Of a stretch of DNA of 64,000 bases, positions 1-9,078 are shown piece after piece. The stretch comes from Dietzia lutea. Its GTDB lineage: Bacteria; Actinomycetota; Actinomycetes; Mycobacteriales; Mycobacteriaceae. The translations under genes were made by a program, and so were the position numbers. The first letter of the stretch is position 1; each line of letters begins with the position of its first letter. The notes below the pieces were generated by a model that saw nothing but the letters and a program-made list of their open reading frames with translations, was not told the origin of the DNA and searched no databases. The stretch spans positions 1-64,000 of the forward strand of contig NZ_CP015450.1 of NCBI RefSeq assembly GCF_003096075.1, in the 5' to 3' direction.

Positions 1-447
1 GCCGAGGTCGTGACCGGCGGGAGCAGCGTGGCCGGCCAGTCAGGCTACTTCGTTGAGCCGACGATCGTCGCGGCTCCCGACCAGCGCTCGGAGATCATCC
101 AGAACGAGATCTTCGGTCCGGCTCTGACCGTGCAGCGCTTCTCGGACGAGAACCAAGCCATTGAGTGGGCGAACGACGTCGATTATGGCCTCCACGCGAC
201 CGTCTTCACTGAGGACCTCCGGCGCGCCATGCGCCTGTCGAAGGCGCTTGACTTTGGAGCGGTGTGCTTCAACGATCACGCTGGTTCCGGTGTCGAGATG
301 CCCCACGGAGGGTTTAAGCAGTCGGGTTACGGCAAGGACTGTTCGGTTTATGCCGTCGAGGAGTACACGCGCATCAAGCACGTCATGTATCACTTCGGCG
401 ACGGGCCATCGTCTACCGATTTGCACACGCATCCGTCGTCTACCTGA
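1..447 (+). CDS. Aldehyde dehydrogenase, C-terminal part (cut by window edge)
   Basis: This is the carboxy-terminal part of an NAD(P)-dependent aldehyde dehydrogenase, open at base 1. Visible family marks are the EIFGPALTVQRF stretch around residues 37-48 of the fragment, the FNDHAGSGVEMPHGGFKQSGYG segment that forms the C-terminal lobe, and the closing EEYTRIKHV oligomerisation strand. The catalytic Cys and Glu lie upstream of the window. It sits 70 bases before the FAD oxidase on the same strand, so it probably oxidises an aldehyde made by that oxidase. The family is certain; the substrate (aminoaldehyde or other) is inference. Confidence 0.93.
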   Translation, partial: AEVVTGGSSVAGQSGYFVEPTIVAAPDQRSEIIQNEIFGPALTVQRFSDENQAIEWANDVDYGLHATVFTEDLRRAMRLSKALDFGAVCFNDHAGSGVEMPHGGFKQSGYGKDCSVYAVEEYTRIKHVMYHFGDGPSSTDLHTHPSST

Positions 448-517
448 TTGAGAGTGAGGTATCTGCGGTGCGGTCTTTGGATCAGTCCTCGGTCGCCACG
501 GCCATAGCACGGAGGGT

Positions 518-1981
518 GTGAGTACGATGAAGCATCAGTCGCTTAACGTCGCCCGTCACCCGGGCGCGGATGCGCACTCGTTCAGTGCGCGCAAGTTCAC
601 TGGGAGTCAGAGTCTCTGGCTGGATGAGATATACGGAAACGGAACGCCTGCCCGGCATCCCTTGTTCGGCGCTGACAAGGCGGATGTCTGCGTCGTCGGA
701 GCCGGATTCACGGGTCTGTGGACCGCGATCGATCTGAAGCGGCGCGACCCTGCGGTCGAGGTCGTTGTGCTCGAGGCGGACCGTTGTGGCAGCGGTCCGT
801 CGGGGCAGTCCGCCGGAGTCGTGGGAACCTACATGCCCAAGCTGAGCACCTTGGTGCAGCGTTTGGGCACGGAACGCGCCCTATGGCTCGCTCGTGAGTC
901 GGCGGCTGTGCGTGGGTGGCTCGGCACCTTTTGCGCCGAGCACGGCATCGACGCCGACTTCACCCAGCACGGGTGGCTCTGGACAGCCAGTTCCAAGGCT
1001 CAACTGAGGGCATGGGACGAGACCGTGAAGTACGCGGCCTCCTTGGGAGAAGAGCCGTTCCTGGAGCTTGATACAGAGGAGATCCAGGCGCGTACCGGGT
1101 CCCCCATCCATCTGGCGGGCATCATCGACCCCCAGGGTGCGCGAGTCCAGCCCGCCGCGCTAGTTGATGGAATGGCCCGCGTTGCGGAGGGGCTCGGAGT
1201 TCGGATCTACGAGCACTCGGAAGTGCGTGGCATCGACACTGACCGGGGTCGTGTGACCACGGCGCAAGGCGCGGTCGATGCCGACACGGTCGTCCTTGCC
1301 ACCGGAGCCTTCAGCCGTGTCCCGGCGCTCCGCCGCGGCTTCGTCACCACCACAAGCGATCTGGTCGCGACCGCTCCGATCCCAGAGGAACTCGATGCCT
1401 CTGGCTATAGGGAGTGTATTGCGATCGACAACTCCCGGCTCAGCATGACCGGAATCGTCCGCACCACTGGAGGTCGTGTGGTCTTCGGATCCGCAGGTGC
1501 CGCACTGGGATACCAGTCCCGGCCGACGGCGCCGTTCAATCGAGCAGAATTCGATCGGATGATGAAGGCCCTCCCGGCGTTCGTTCCCGGAGCGGCCGGT
1601 GCCCCAATCACCCATGCGTGGTCCGGGATGATCGACAAGTCCGTAGACGGTCTACCGTCGTTCGGGCAATTGCCTGGCAGGACGAAGGTGTTGTACGCCG
1701 TTGGATTCTCTGGGAATGGTGTCGGACCATGTGTGCTTGCCGGTCGAATGCTCGGTGCGATGGCGCTAGGCGTCGATGACGAGTGGGCCGAGTGCGGCCG
1801 CCTCATGAAGGGCACCAGCGTCTACCCACCTGAGCCATTCCGATCCATTGGCGGATCGGTCGTCCGCGCGGCCGTTATTCGTTCAGAGAATCGCAAAGAC
1901 CTCGGACTGAAGGTCGGCACACCGACTCGAATTGCCGCGAGCCTTGCGGCGACCAGTTCGTGGTTGCCGGCGGGCGAGTAG
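518..1981 (+). CDS. FAD-dependent oxidoreductase, DAO/PuuB-like amine oxidase
   Basis: A 487-residue flavoprotein of the DAO superfamily (glycine/D-amino-acid oxidase, gamma-glutamylputrescine oxidase group). The N-terminal FAD-binding Rossmann motif VCVVGAGFTGLWTA lies near residues 55-68, followed by VVVLEADRCGSGPSGQSAG, typical of PuuB/OrdL proteins; the C-terminal FAD contact GFSGNGVG is near residue 398. Such enzymes oxidise a C-N bond with oxygen, giving an aldehyde or imine, amine and peroxide. GTG at 518 or ATG at 527 could start it; GGAGGG at 511-516 is better spaced for 527. The preceding aldehyde dehydrogenase is a natural partner. The substrate is not known. Confidence 0.9.
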   Translation: MSTMKHQSLNVARHPGADAHSFSARKFTGSQSLWLDEIYGNGTPARHPLFGADKADVCVVGAGFTGLWTAIDLKRRDPAVEVVVLEADRCGSGPSGQSAGVVGTYMPKLSTLVQRLGTERALWLARESAAVRGWLGTFCAEHGIDADFTQHGWLWTASSKAQLRAWDETVKYAASLGEEPFLELDTEEIQARTGSPIHLAGIIDPQGARVQPAALVDGMARVAEGLGVRIYEHSEVRGIDTDRGRVTTAQGAVDADTVVLATGAFSRVPALRRGFVTTTSDLVATAPIPEELDASGYRECIAIDNSRLSMTGIVRTTGGRVVFGSAGAALGYQSRPTAPFNRAEFDRMMKALPAFVPGAAGAPITHAWSGMIDKSVDGLPSFGQLPGRTKVLYAVGFSGNGVGPCVLAGRMLGAMALGVDDEWAECGRLMKGTSVYPPEPFRSIGGSVVRAAVIRSENRKDLGLKVGTPTRIAASLAATSSWLPAGE

Positions 1982-2101
1982 TGAGAAGCACGATTGTCCC
2001 GATGTTCCGAGTCATAGCGAACCAAGGAGAAAAATGCACTTGAGCCAGCACAAGGGAGACTTTGAGCTTCTTCATTTCCCTGCCGACCGGGAGGCGGAGC
2101 G

Positions 2102-2548
2102 ATGAACGCTTCGGTCTTCGACGGCGACACTCTAGACGTCGCCAATTGGGAGCCGCTCGTTCACACGCCCGAGCAGATCATTGCCGGCGACCCGGGCTCG
2201 TTGATGCTGCGCGTGCTTGACCGGAGCACTGAAGAGGGCGTCGTGATTGGCTACGTGCACTACCAGCCGTGCGAGATCTGCGTCGCTCCCAGGCAGGAGG
2301 AGATGGTGATCGTGGTGAAGGGACGTGCGACCTTGGAGACTGCGGGCGCCGACGGGCGGCGCGAGCGTCGTGTGCTAGGTCCCGGATCGATCGCGCACTT
2401 CCCGCCCCAAGTCGAGCAGCGCTGGACCTTTCACGAGCCGACCCGCCTTGCGTTTCACGCGCTGACCGGCGGCCGCATGACCGACGTGGTCGCACGTTCC
2501 ATCGGCGAGTCCAACCCGGCCGCCACTACCAACCGGAGGGAGTTGTGA
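2102..2548 (+). CDS. Small cupin-domain protein 1
   Basis: A 148-residue single-domain cupin. The beta-barrel core runs from about residue 45 to 125, with the conserved glycine-rich turn LGPGSIAHFPP near residues 99-109 and the strand EEMVIVVKGRATL before it. The usual HxH metal pair is absent, as in EutQ/DUF861-type cupins, so catalysis is doubtful. The start is an ATG preceded by GGAGGCGGAGCG. It overlaps the following imine-reductase-like gene by four bases (GTGA), so the two are translationally coupled. It resembles the second cupin at 3476 in order of motifs (IIAGDP versus IISGDP), so the two are probably paralogues. A role in ligand binding or stabilising an intermediate is inference. 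Confidence 0.85.
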   Translation: MNASVFDGDTLDVANWEPLVHTPEQIIAGDPGSLMLRVLDRSTEEGVVIGYVHYQPCEICVAPRQEEMVIVVKGRATLETAGADGRRERRVLGPGSIAHFPPQVEQRWTFHEPTRLAFHALTGGRMTDVVARSIGESNPAATTNRREL

Positions 2549-3426
2549 CTAAAACTGCGGTTAGCCTGCTTGGTGCGGGCCAGATGGGTAGCGTGCTCGG
2601 CCGCGAGTTGTTGGCGAGCGGTCACCCGATCACAGTATGGAGCCGAAACCCGGAGAGGTGCGAGCCCCTGCGCCAGGCTGGCGCACGGGTGGCGGAATCG
2701 CCGCTTGACGCGGTCGAGGGCGCCGACGTCGTCTTCGTCAGCGTGATCGACACCAGCGTCACCGCCTCGTTGTTGACCGCACCAGACGTTGCCGCGGTGC
2801 TGTCGGGTAAGGACATCGTCGAGTTTTCTACGGGGTTTCCGACTGCTGCCAACGAGCTGGGAGAACGGATCGAAAAGGCGGGCGCGCGATTCCTCGTGGG
2901 GGCGATCATGGATTTCCCGAGCGTCGTCGGATCACCGGACTGCCTCACGATGTATTCAGGGAACCAAGCTGTCTTCGACGACCTTCGTAGCACCCTGGAC
3001 GTGTTCGGAACGGCGAAGTACGTCGGTGCGTCGCCGGGAATCGCGAACGTACTCGACAACGGAGTGCTCATCGAGGTGGGCGGCGTCGCGTTCCTCGAGG
3101 GCCTCGCCGGTGTTGTGGGGGAGGGCGGCACCGTGGAAGCGCTCAAGTCCGCGGTTCCGGCCATGATGCGAACGCTGAGCACAGTGATCGAAAGCGTCCT
3201 CGAGCAGGTCACGACCGAGAACTACGACGGCGAGGATGCCTCCATCGATACCCATGCCGAGCTCATGACACTGAACCGGGATCGTTTGGCGGCCGCCGGC
3301 GTCCGGACGGATATCACTGACGCCATGCTCGGATACCTCCAGGAAGCCCAGCGGCGCGGTTTGGGAAACGCGGAGCTCGGCGCGGTTTATCAAGTGATGC
3401 GTCGATCCCCTTCGTCGGTTACTTAA
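2545..3426 (+). CDS. Imine-reductase-like NAD(P)-dependent protein 1
   Basis: A 293-residue protein of the 6-phosphogluconate/3-hydroxyisobutyrate dehydrogenase superfamily that looks like the imine reductase branch. The dinucleotide motif LLGAGQMGSVLG is at the N terminus, VWSRNPERC follows at the end of strand 2, and the IRED-like GAIMDFPSVVGSPDCLTMYSG signature lies near residues 118-138. The catalytic Lys of hydroxyacid dehydrogenases is replaced (GIANVLDNG region), which argues against a HIBADH. The start is GTG at 2545, inside the GTGA overlap with the cupin. Reduction of a cyclic imine with NADPH is the likely activity; the true substrate is unknown. Confidence 0.82.
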   Translation: MTKTAVSLLGAGQMGSVLGRELLASGHPITVWSRNPERCEPLRQAGARVAESPLDAVEGADVVFVSVIDTSVTASLLTAPDVAAVLSGKDIVEFSTGFPTAANELGERIEKAGARFLVGAIMDFPSVVGSPDCLTMYSGNQAVFDDLRSTLDVFGTAKYVGASPGIANVLDNGVLIEVGGVAFLEGLAGVVGEGGTVEALKSAVPAMMRTLSTVIESVLEQVTTENYDGEDASIDTHAELMTLNRDRLAAAGVRTDITDAMLGYLQEAQRRGLGNAELGAVYQVMRRSPSSVT

Positions 3427-3475
3427 TTTCATTCGGACGTTCGCGCAACAATAATTCGCCTGAGGAGAGGTAGCT

Positions 3476-3853
3476 GTGACTGGCACCACACCACGTATCC
3501 AGAAAGTATCCGCCGCAGCATTGGACGAGCGCGGCCAGTCGGTGACGTACCCCGACGCCCGGATCATCAGCGGCGACCCAGCGGCCGTCGGGCTGCGGTT
3601 GTTCCAGTCCGACGACGGGCGCGTGGCGAGCGGGTTCGCCCGGCACGCGCCGTCCGAGGTGTGGATTGAGCTCCCGGTCGACGAGGTGCTTCTCTGCCTC
3701 GAGGGCCACGTCACCATCACCCCCGATGAGGGCGAACCGGTCGACGTCCGGCCCGGAGAGCTGGTGTGGCTCCCGGCCGGCACGAATGCAACGTGGCGTT
3801 TCCACGAGACGACAGTGGACGTCTTCAACGTGGTTAAGAGAGCACAGGCCTGA
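3476..3853 (+). CDS. Small cupin-domain protein 2
   Basis: A 125-residue cupin, probably a paralogue of the one at 2102. The barrel core includes DEVLLCLEGHVTI near residues 68-80 and RPGELVWLPAGTNATWRFHE near 92-111. As in the first copy, no HxH metal pair is seen. The GTG start follows GAGGAGAGG with good spacing. It lies between the first imine-reductase-like gene and the flavin amine oxidase, so it belongs to the amine cluster. Two closely spaced cupins in one pathway may act on related intermediates, but this cannot be told from sequence alone. Confidence 0.83.
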   Translation: MTGTTPRIQKVSAAALDERGQSVTYPDARIISGDPAAVGLRLFQSDDGRVASGFARHAPSEVWIELPVDEVLLCLEGHVTITPDEGEPVDVRPGELVWLPAGTNATWRFHETTVDVFNVVKRAQA

Positions 3854-3937
3854 GCGCCTGGCCTCGACTGCGTGCCTTCGCTGATCGCCGCGTCGAGCCC
3901 CTTGACACCCAACCATAACGATCAAAAGAGAGCAGAC

Positions 3938-5251
3938 ATGGATGCAGATGTAATCGTAGTGGGCGCCGGCCTGGCCGGAGTGACGGCCGCCCGCGACCTC
4001 GCTGCCCGGGGTCGAAGCGTCATCGTACTGGAGGCGCGCGACCGGCTGGGCGGCCGGACCTGGACCGACACGTTCGAGGGCAAAGAAGTCGAAAAGGGCG
4101 GCCACTGGCTCTTCTGGCATCACGCACATATTTGGAGCGAGATGAACCGATACGGCGTCTCGCTCGCCGAAGCCCTCGAAGCGGACATCTCCCTCCTGCC
4201 GACGGGGGGAAAGGTGATGAAGGCCAGCTCCGAGGAAACGGCACTCCGAATCGATCAGGCCTTCCGCAAGCTTATGGGGAACGTCTCGGACGCACTGGAC
4301 CGGCCGTACGAGCCGTTCTGCAACGATAGCTGGGCCGAGATGGACAGCTGGACCATCGAGGACCGGTATGAGCAGGTCGGGATGACCAAGGATGAGCGGG
4401 ACCTCCTCGCTGGGTTGCTGACCTCAAATTACGGGCCATACCTGAACAAGTCCTTTCTCTACATGTCGCGTTGGTGGCGGCTTTCCGGCAGCACCTATGA
4501 GGCCTTTCTAGAGAACGCCTGCGCCGGGTACCGGTTCGGCGAGGGTGGGACGCTTCGGCTGCTCAGCGCCATGGTCAGCGGCTCGAATCTCGACGTCCGG
4601 TTCAACTCGGTCGTCACCGAGATCGACGACGACGGGAACCGGGTGAATATCTCGACAAGGTCGGGAGACACCCTCAGCGCCTCCGCTGTGGTCGTGGCGA
4701 CGCCGCCGAACCTGTGGCGGACCATCGAGTTCGCATCACCTCTGACGGAGGGCAAGCGCATCGTCTCCGAGCAGGGGCTCGCACAGGCGGAGAACTGCTA
4801 CAAGGTCTGGATCGACGTCAAGAACCTGCCGAACGTCTCGGTGATGAACGTCGAAGGCCATCCGTTGCCGTACCTGTTCACCATGGATCGGTTCGAGGAC
4901 GACACCTCGCGGCTCATGTGCTTCGGCGCTGCACAGGGATTCGACGCCGAGGACCCGGAGGAGCTCACGGCGCGTGTTCACGAACTCTTCCCGGACGCCG
5001 AGGTCGTCGCGGCCGGCGGCAAAAACTGGGCGAAGGACGAGTTCGCCCTCGGCTGGACCGGTTACCAGGCAGGAGTGATGACCCGGTACCTCAAGGAACT
5101 TCAGGCTCCTCAGGGACGACTGGCGTTCGCCTGCAGCGAGATCGCCAACGGCGCCTTCGCCGGACTTGATGGTGCGGTGGAAGCCGGGGTGTCGGCAGCC
5201 CGTGAGATCGCCGACCGGATCCCGGCGACCGCGTGGTCGCGGTCGCGTTAG
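3938..5251 (+). CDS. Flavin monoamine oxidase-like protein 1
   Basis: A 437-residue FAD-dependent amine oxidase. The N terminus carries VIVVGAGLAGVTAARDLA and the second FAD motif LEARDRLGGRTW at residues 32-43; the C terminus has the FAD-contacting ANGAFAGLDGAVEAG motif typical of the MAO/polyamine oxidase family. ATG at 3938 follows AAAGAGAG; an upstream in-frame start at 3872 would add a segment unlike the family. The enzyme would oxidise a primary, secondary or cyclic amine to an imine with release of peroxide. It lies between a cupin and an aldehyde dehydrogenase on the same strand. Family is clear, substrate is not. Confidence 0.92.
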   Translation: MDADVIVVGAGLAGVTAARDLAARGRSVIVLEARDRLGGRTWTDTFEGKEVEKGGHWLFWHHAHIWSEMNRYGVSLAEALEADISLLPTGGKVMKASSEETALRIDQAFRKLMGNVSDALDRPYEPFCNDSWAEMDSWTIEDRYEQVGMTKDERDLLAGLLTSNYGPYLNKSFLYMSRWWRLSGSTYEAFLENACAGYRFGEGGTLRLLSAMVSGSNLDVRFNSVVTEIDDDGNRVNISTRSGDTLSASAVVVATPPNLWRTIEFASPLTEGKRIVSEQGLAQAENCYKVWIDVKNLPNVSVMNVEGHPLPYLFTMDRFEDDTSRLMCFGAAQGFDAEDPEELTARVHELFPDAEVVAAGGKNWAKDEFALGWTGYQAGVMTRYLKELQAPQGRLAFACSEIANGAFAGLDGAVEAGVSAAREIADRIPATAWSRSR

Positions 5252-5339
5252 GCGGGGTGTCTCGATGTCACCGACCACCCGCCGATGCCGTTGACGAAGG
5301 CAGGGCGTTTGCCGGGCCAAGAAGGAAAGGAGCGGATGT

Positions 5340-6824
5340 ATGACCACGATAGCTCGTGAGTTGCCCGAGGCCGTCCAGAAGTTTCTCGCGGATTCGCCGA
5401 AGGGCCTCTGGATCGATAACTCATACTCGGAGGGAGGTGGTGCCCTGATCGAGACGCACGATCCGGCTCAAGGGATTGCCCTGGCCAGCGTTCAATCCGC
5501 CACGCCCGCCGATGTCGATCGTGCTGTCACCTCGGCCGAGGCCGCGCAGCACGAGTGGCAACGACTGCCGGGGGAGGCCCGAGGACGCATTCTCTGGCGG
5601 ATCGCGGATCTCGTAGAGGATCGTCTCGAGGAGTTGGCAACGCTGGAGGTGCTCGACAGCGGACGCCCGATCACCATCGCTCGCGGTGAGATCGCGGGAG
5701 TGGTGAAAACGTTCCGCTACTTCGCTGGCTGGGCCACCAAGGTCGAGGGCCGGGTCTTCGAGCCTTCCTCCGGTGAGTTCCTCGCGTACGCGCGCCGCGA
5801 GCCCGTCGGCGTGTGTGCGGGAATCATTCCTTGGAACGTTCCGCTCGTCGCACTGGCGTGGAAGGTCGCTCCGGCTTTGGCGTTCGGCAACGTGATGGTG
5901 CTCAAGCCGGCAGAACTCACGCCGTTGACCGCCATGGTCTTCGCTGAGATCACGTTGGACGCAGGGTTGCCGCCGGGCGTTCTGAACGTGGTCAACGGGC
6001 CGGGCCCCGTCACGGGCCGCGCCCTGGCCGAGCACCCGAAGGTCCGGAAGATCGCGTTCACGGGCTCCGGCGAGGTCGGCAGGAAGATCAGCGAGTACAG
6101 CCTCGGCAATCTCAAGCGAGTGACGCTTGAGCTCGGAGGAAAGAGTCCGAACATCTTCTTCCCCGATGCCCCCAAAGACCACGTCCTCGGCGCCGCTATC
6201 GCCAGCTTCACCAACAGCGGGCAGGCATGCACCGCGGGGTCCAGGACCTTTGTGCACGAAGAGATCTACGACGAGTTCCTCGAAGGCCTGGTCGGAGCTG
6301 CTCGTGGCCTGACGATCGGGCACGGGCTCGAGGAGAATACGCAGATGGGACCGCTGATCTCTGCCCAGCAGGCCGATCGGGTGATGGACTACATCGAAAT
6401 CGGCCGCAGCGAAGGCCGGGTCGTCGCCGGCGGCGAGCGCATCAAGGTCGACGGCTGCACCGGCGACGCCTTCATCCAGCCCACCGTCTTTGTCGACGTC
6501 CCGATCGGCTCGCGCATCGAGCGGGAGGAAATCTTCGGTCCTGTGACGATCGTGTCGGCATTTCGCGACGAGGACGAGGTACTAGCGCTGGCCAACGACA
6601 CCGAGTTCGGGCTAGCCGCCGGCATCTGGACAACCGACGGTAGACGAGCCCATCGTCTCGCGCACCAGCTCCAGGCGGGCGTGGTGTGGATTAACTCCTA
6701 CTTCGCCGGGGATCCCGCAGCACCGTTCGGCGGCTACAAGCAGAGCGGCCAAGGTCGCGAGAAGGGAGAGCAGGCTATGGAGATGTACACCGAGGTCAAG
6801 TCGGTCTGGAGCAAGCTGAGCTGA
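5340..6824 (+). CDS. Aldehyde dehydrogenase (NAD(P)-dependent)
   Basis: A full-length 494-residue aldehyde dehydrogenase. It has the general base Glu264 in TLELGGKSPN, the nucleophile Cys297 in NSGQACTAGSR, the NAD-binding FTGSGEVGR segment near residue 240, and the EEIFGPV motif near 397. It converts an aldehyde, probably released by one of the flavin oxidases around it, to a carboxylic acid. Sequence features such as PWNVPLVALAWKVAPAL resemble betaine-aldehyde or aminoaldehyde dehydrogenases. Its stop overlaps the start of the next gene (TGATG), showing tight translational coupling with the second imine-reductase-like protein. Confidence 0.95.
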   Translation: MTTIARELPEAVQKFLADSPKGLWIDNSYSEGGGALIETHDPAQGIALASVQSATPADVDRAVTSAEAAQHEWQRLPGEARGRILWRIADLVEDRLEELATLEVLDSGRPITIARGEIAGVVKTFRYFAGWATKVEGRVFEPSSGEFLAYARREPVGVCAGIIPWNVPLVALAWKVAPALAFGNVMVLKPAELTPLTAMVFAEITLDAGLPPGVLNVVNGPGPVTGRALAEHPKVRKIAFTGSGEVGRKISEYSLGNLKRVTLELGGKSPNIFFPDAPKDHVLGAAIASFTNSGQACTAGSRTFVHEEIYDEFLEGLVGAARGLTIGHGLEENTQMGPLISAQQADRVMDYIEIGRSEGRVVAGGERIKVDGCTGDAFIQPTVFVDVPIGSRIEREEIFGPVTIVSAFRDEDEVLALANDTEFGLAAGIWTTDGRRAHRLAHQLQAGVVWINSYFAGDPAAPFGGYKQSGQGREKGEQAMEMYTEVKSVWSKLS

Positions 6825-7738
6825 TGGTTACTACAGACTCTCCGAACGGCCTCGACCAGGCCCCGAAGGTCGGCCTGATCGGCACCGGCCAGATGGGAAC
6901 CGCCTTCGCTAGGATCTTCCTCCAGGCGGGCCGCAGCGTCACCGTGTGGGACATCGATCCGAGCCGGTGCGCCGACGCGGTGAAACTCGGAGCGCGCGAA
7001 GTCGCATCTCCCGATCGGTGCGTCGCCGCCTCCGATCTCACCATCGTGTGCGTCACGACGTACGAGTCATCGGAGTCCGTGCTGCGTAAGGACGAGGTGC
7101 TCGCGGCGCTCTCTGGCTCCACCGTCTTGCAACTGACGACCGGCACACCAGACGACGCCCGAGCGACCGCGGACTGGATGACAGACGCTGGGGCGGCGTA
7201 TCTCGACGGCGCCATCTTCAACTATCCCCGATCCATCGGTACCCCGGACGGTCACATCCTCTATTCGGGGCCGAAGGAGCCGGCTGAACTCTACGCACCC
7301 ACCCTCAGCCTCCTGGGCGGAGGAGTCGAATACGTCGGCGACGATCCGGGGCTGGCAAGCACGTTCAGTAACGCCCTCGCCGCGGCTTTCTACCACGTCC
7401 TGGTGGCGGGCTGGCTGGAGGCTATCGCGCCCGCACTCGATGCCGGTGCCACACCGCAGCAGCTGCAGCGGCTCTTCAAGAACGTGACGATGCCAACGAT
7501 GCTCGAAGCGTTCGAACATTTTGCGTTGCAGATCGAGCAGAACGAGTTCTCGGAGCCCGAAGCGCCGATCTCTCGGATCCTGGAAGCGCTGGATCCGATG
7601 CCCACTCGCCTCAAGGGCCTCGGGTACCGGACAGATCTGTTCGACACCACGATGAACTACCTGCGCGACGCGACAGACGCGGGATATGGCGAAGAGGGGT
7701 TCGCGGGGTTGCTTCAGCTGCTCCGTCACAAAGAATAA
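6824..7738 (+). CDS. Imine-reductase-like NAD(P)-dependent protein 2
   Basis: A 304-residue protein of the imine reductase type. It has the Rossmann motif VGLIGTGQMGTAFA near residues 14-27, the LTTGTPDDA segment near 105, and the IRED-like YLDGAIFNYPRSIGTPDGH stretch near 126. The position of the HIBADH catalytic Lys is a Thr (GLASTFSN), so hydroxyacid dehydrogenase activity is unlikely. It is coupled to the aldehyde dehydrogenase by a one-base overlap. With the copy at 2545 it makes two such reductases in one cluster, which is unusual; they may handle different enantiomers or intermediates (inference). Confidence 0.85.
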   Translation: MVTTDSPNGLDQAPKVGLIGTGQMGTAFARIFLQAGRSVTVWDIDPSRCADAVKLGAREVASPDRCVAASDLTIVCVTTYESSESVLRKDEVLAALSGSTVLQLTTGTPDDARATADWMTDAGAAYLDGAIFNYPRSIGTPDGHILYSGPKEPAELYAPTLSLLGGGVEYVGDDPGLASTFSNALAAAFYHVLVAGWLEAIAPALDAGATPQQLQRLFKNVTMPTMLEAFEHFALQIEQNEFSEPEAPISRILEALDPMPTRLKGLGYRTDLFDTTMNYLRDATDAGYGEEGFAGLLQLLRHKE

Positions 7739-7805
7739 TCTGTGCATGGTTGCGCACAGAGGAATCGAAAGACATGCCAAAGAAGGAAAGGGAAATCGAG
7801 GAACA

Positions 7806-9065
7806 ATGACAAATGTCGAAACCGCCCACCGCAATATCGACGAGTTGCCAATTCTTGACGAAATCGAAGCGCCTGACTTCGGCGCCGATCTCGCAACGAT
7901 GGCGCGCAATCGGTTCGAGAACCCATATCAGGGATTGCTAAGGACAAGCACAGGTCAACCGGTCGCGTATCGGAACAGCGACGTATTCGAGTGCCTCAAT
8001 TCTTCCAACTTCACCCATTTCACCTATGAAAGCCAGGCGGCATTCGCGGAAGCACTTCCGCCGGAAGAGCGAAAAGGTTGGAACCGATTCTGGAAAAGCT
8101 CGAGCTTCGTCAAGCGTGCGCCCGAGCATCAGCCATTGAAGAATCTGTCCAGCAGGCGGCTGGCAATGAAGGTCATGGACCGCTACAGGGACGTGGCATC
8201 CAAGGTGTTCCAAGAACGCTTGTTGGTCGTGGCTGATGGCTCGACGATCGACTATGCAGATGACTTCGTCAAGCCCGCCATCAATGAATTTATGCGCCGC
8301 ATCACTGGTCTAGGTCACGACGAGTTTGATCCGATCGCGAAAAGTGGGTTCGGTTTCGCCTATTACTCCAGTCCATTGGACCCGAGTATCGATCAGGTCC
8401 GTGAGGCGAGCCTTTCAGTTGATGATTACCTGGAAAGGTTCGGGTCTGCGTTGAACCGCCAGATCGAACGAGGCGAACCGGAGCTCGCCAGGGAGTTGGG
8501 CGCCGATTTCAACAAGATGTCGGAGCATGATAAGCCAGTCAGTGCGGGGGAGGCGTTCGCGGACTCGCTCCTTGATGCGTTCCACACCATGGTCGGACTT
8601 GTCAGCGCAGTCAACATGGAGCTAACGAAGCACCCTGATGTATGGGCTCAGGTGAGCGCGGACCCGGGGCTTATCAGCGCCGCGTACCTTGAAGCCTCCC
8701 GGCTTCATCCGGGAGCGATTGTCCATGAACGGGACGCCGTTGTTGATACCGTGTTGGACGGCGTCGCCATTCCGGCTGAGACCTCAGTTCTCTTGCTGCT
8801 TACATTTGCGAATCTCGATCCCGAGGTCTTTCCGGATCCGGCTGCATTCAAGCTCGAACGCGCGAACCGCAACAAGCAGGTTACGTTTGGTGGTGGTCGC
8901 TACACCTGTACCGGGCGACATTTGGCGCGAATGATCAGCGAGGAGGCGATCCGAGTGATGACACGCCCCAACGTCGAAATCGCTTTGGAAGGTGAGGTCA
9001 CCTGGGAACCCGCCTACACTCTGCACGTGCCATCGTCGATGCCTGTGTCGATCAAGTTGCACTGA
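7806..9065 (+). CDS. Cytochrome P450
   Basis: A 419-residue soluble bacterial P450. The heme-binding loop is FGGGRYTCTG with Cys368, and the K-helix ExxR is EASR near residue 297. In the I-helix the usual A-G-x-(D/E)-T reads D-A-F-H-T, so the Thr is kept but the acid is a His, suggesting altered oxygen activation. ATG at 7806 follows GAGGAACA; upstream in-frame codons are non-coding spacer. No ferredoxin or ferredoxin reductase gene is beside it, so electrons must come from elsewhere. In this context it may hydroxylate next to a ring nitrogen, as CYP151 does in morpholine and piperidine users; that comparison is inference. Confidence 0.93.
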   Translation: MTNVETAHRNIDELPILDEIEAPDFGADLATMARNRFENPYQGLLRTSTGQPVAYRNSDVFECLNSSNFTHFTYESQAAFAEALPPEERKGWNRFWKSSSFVKRAPEHQPLKNLSSRRLAMKVMDRYRDVASKVFQERLLVVADGSTIDYADDFVKPAINEFMRRITGLGHDEFDPIAKSGFGFAYYSSPLDPSIDQVREASLSVDDYLERFGSALNRQIERGEPELARELGADFNKMSEHDKPVSAGEAFADSLLDAFHTMVGLVSAVNMELTKHPDVWAQVSADPGLISAAYLEASRLHPGAIVHERDAVVDTVLDGVAIPAETSVLLLLTFANLDPEVFPDPAAFKLERANRNKQVTFGGGRYTCTGRHLARMISEEAIRVMTRPNVEIALEGEVTWEPAYTLHVPSSMPVSIKLH

Positions 9066-9078
9066 TTAAAGGCCGAGA

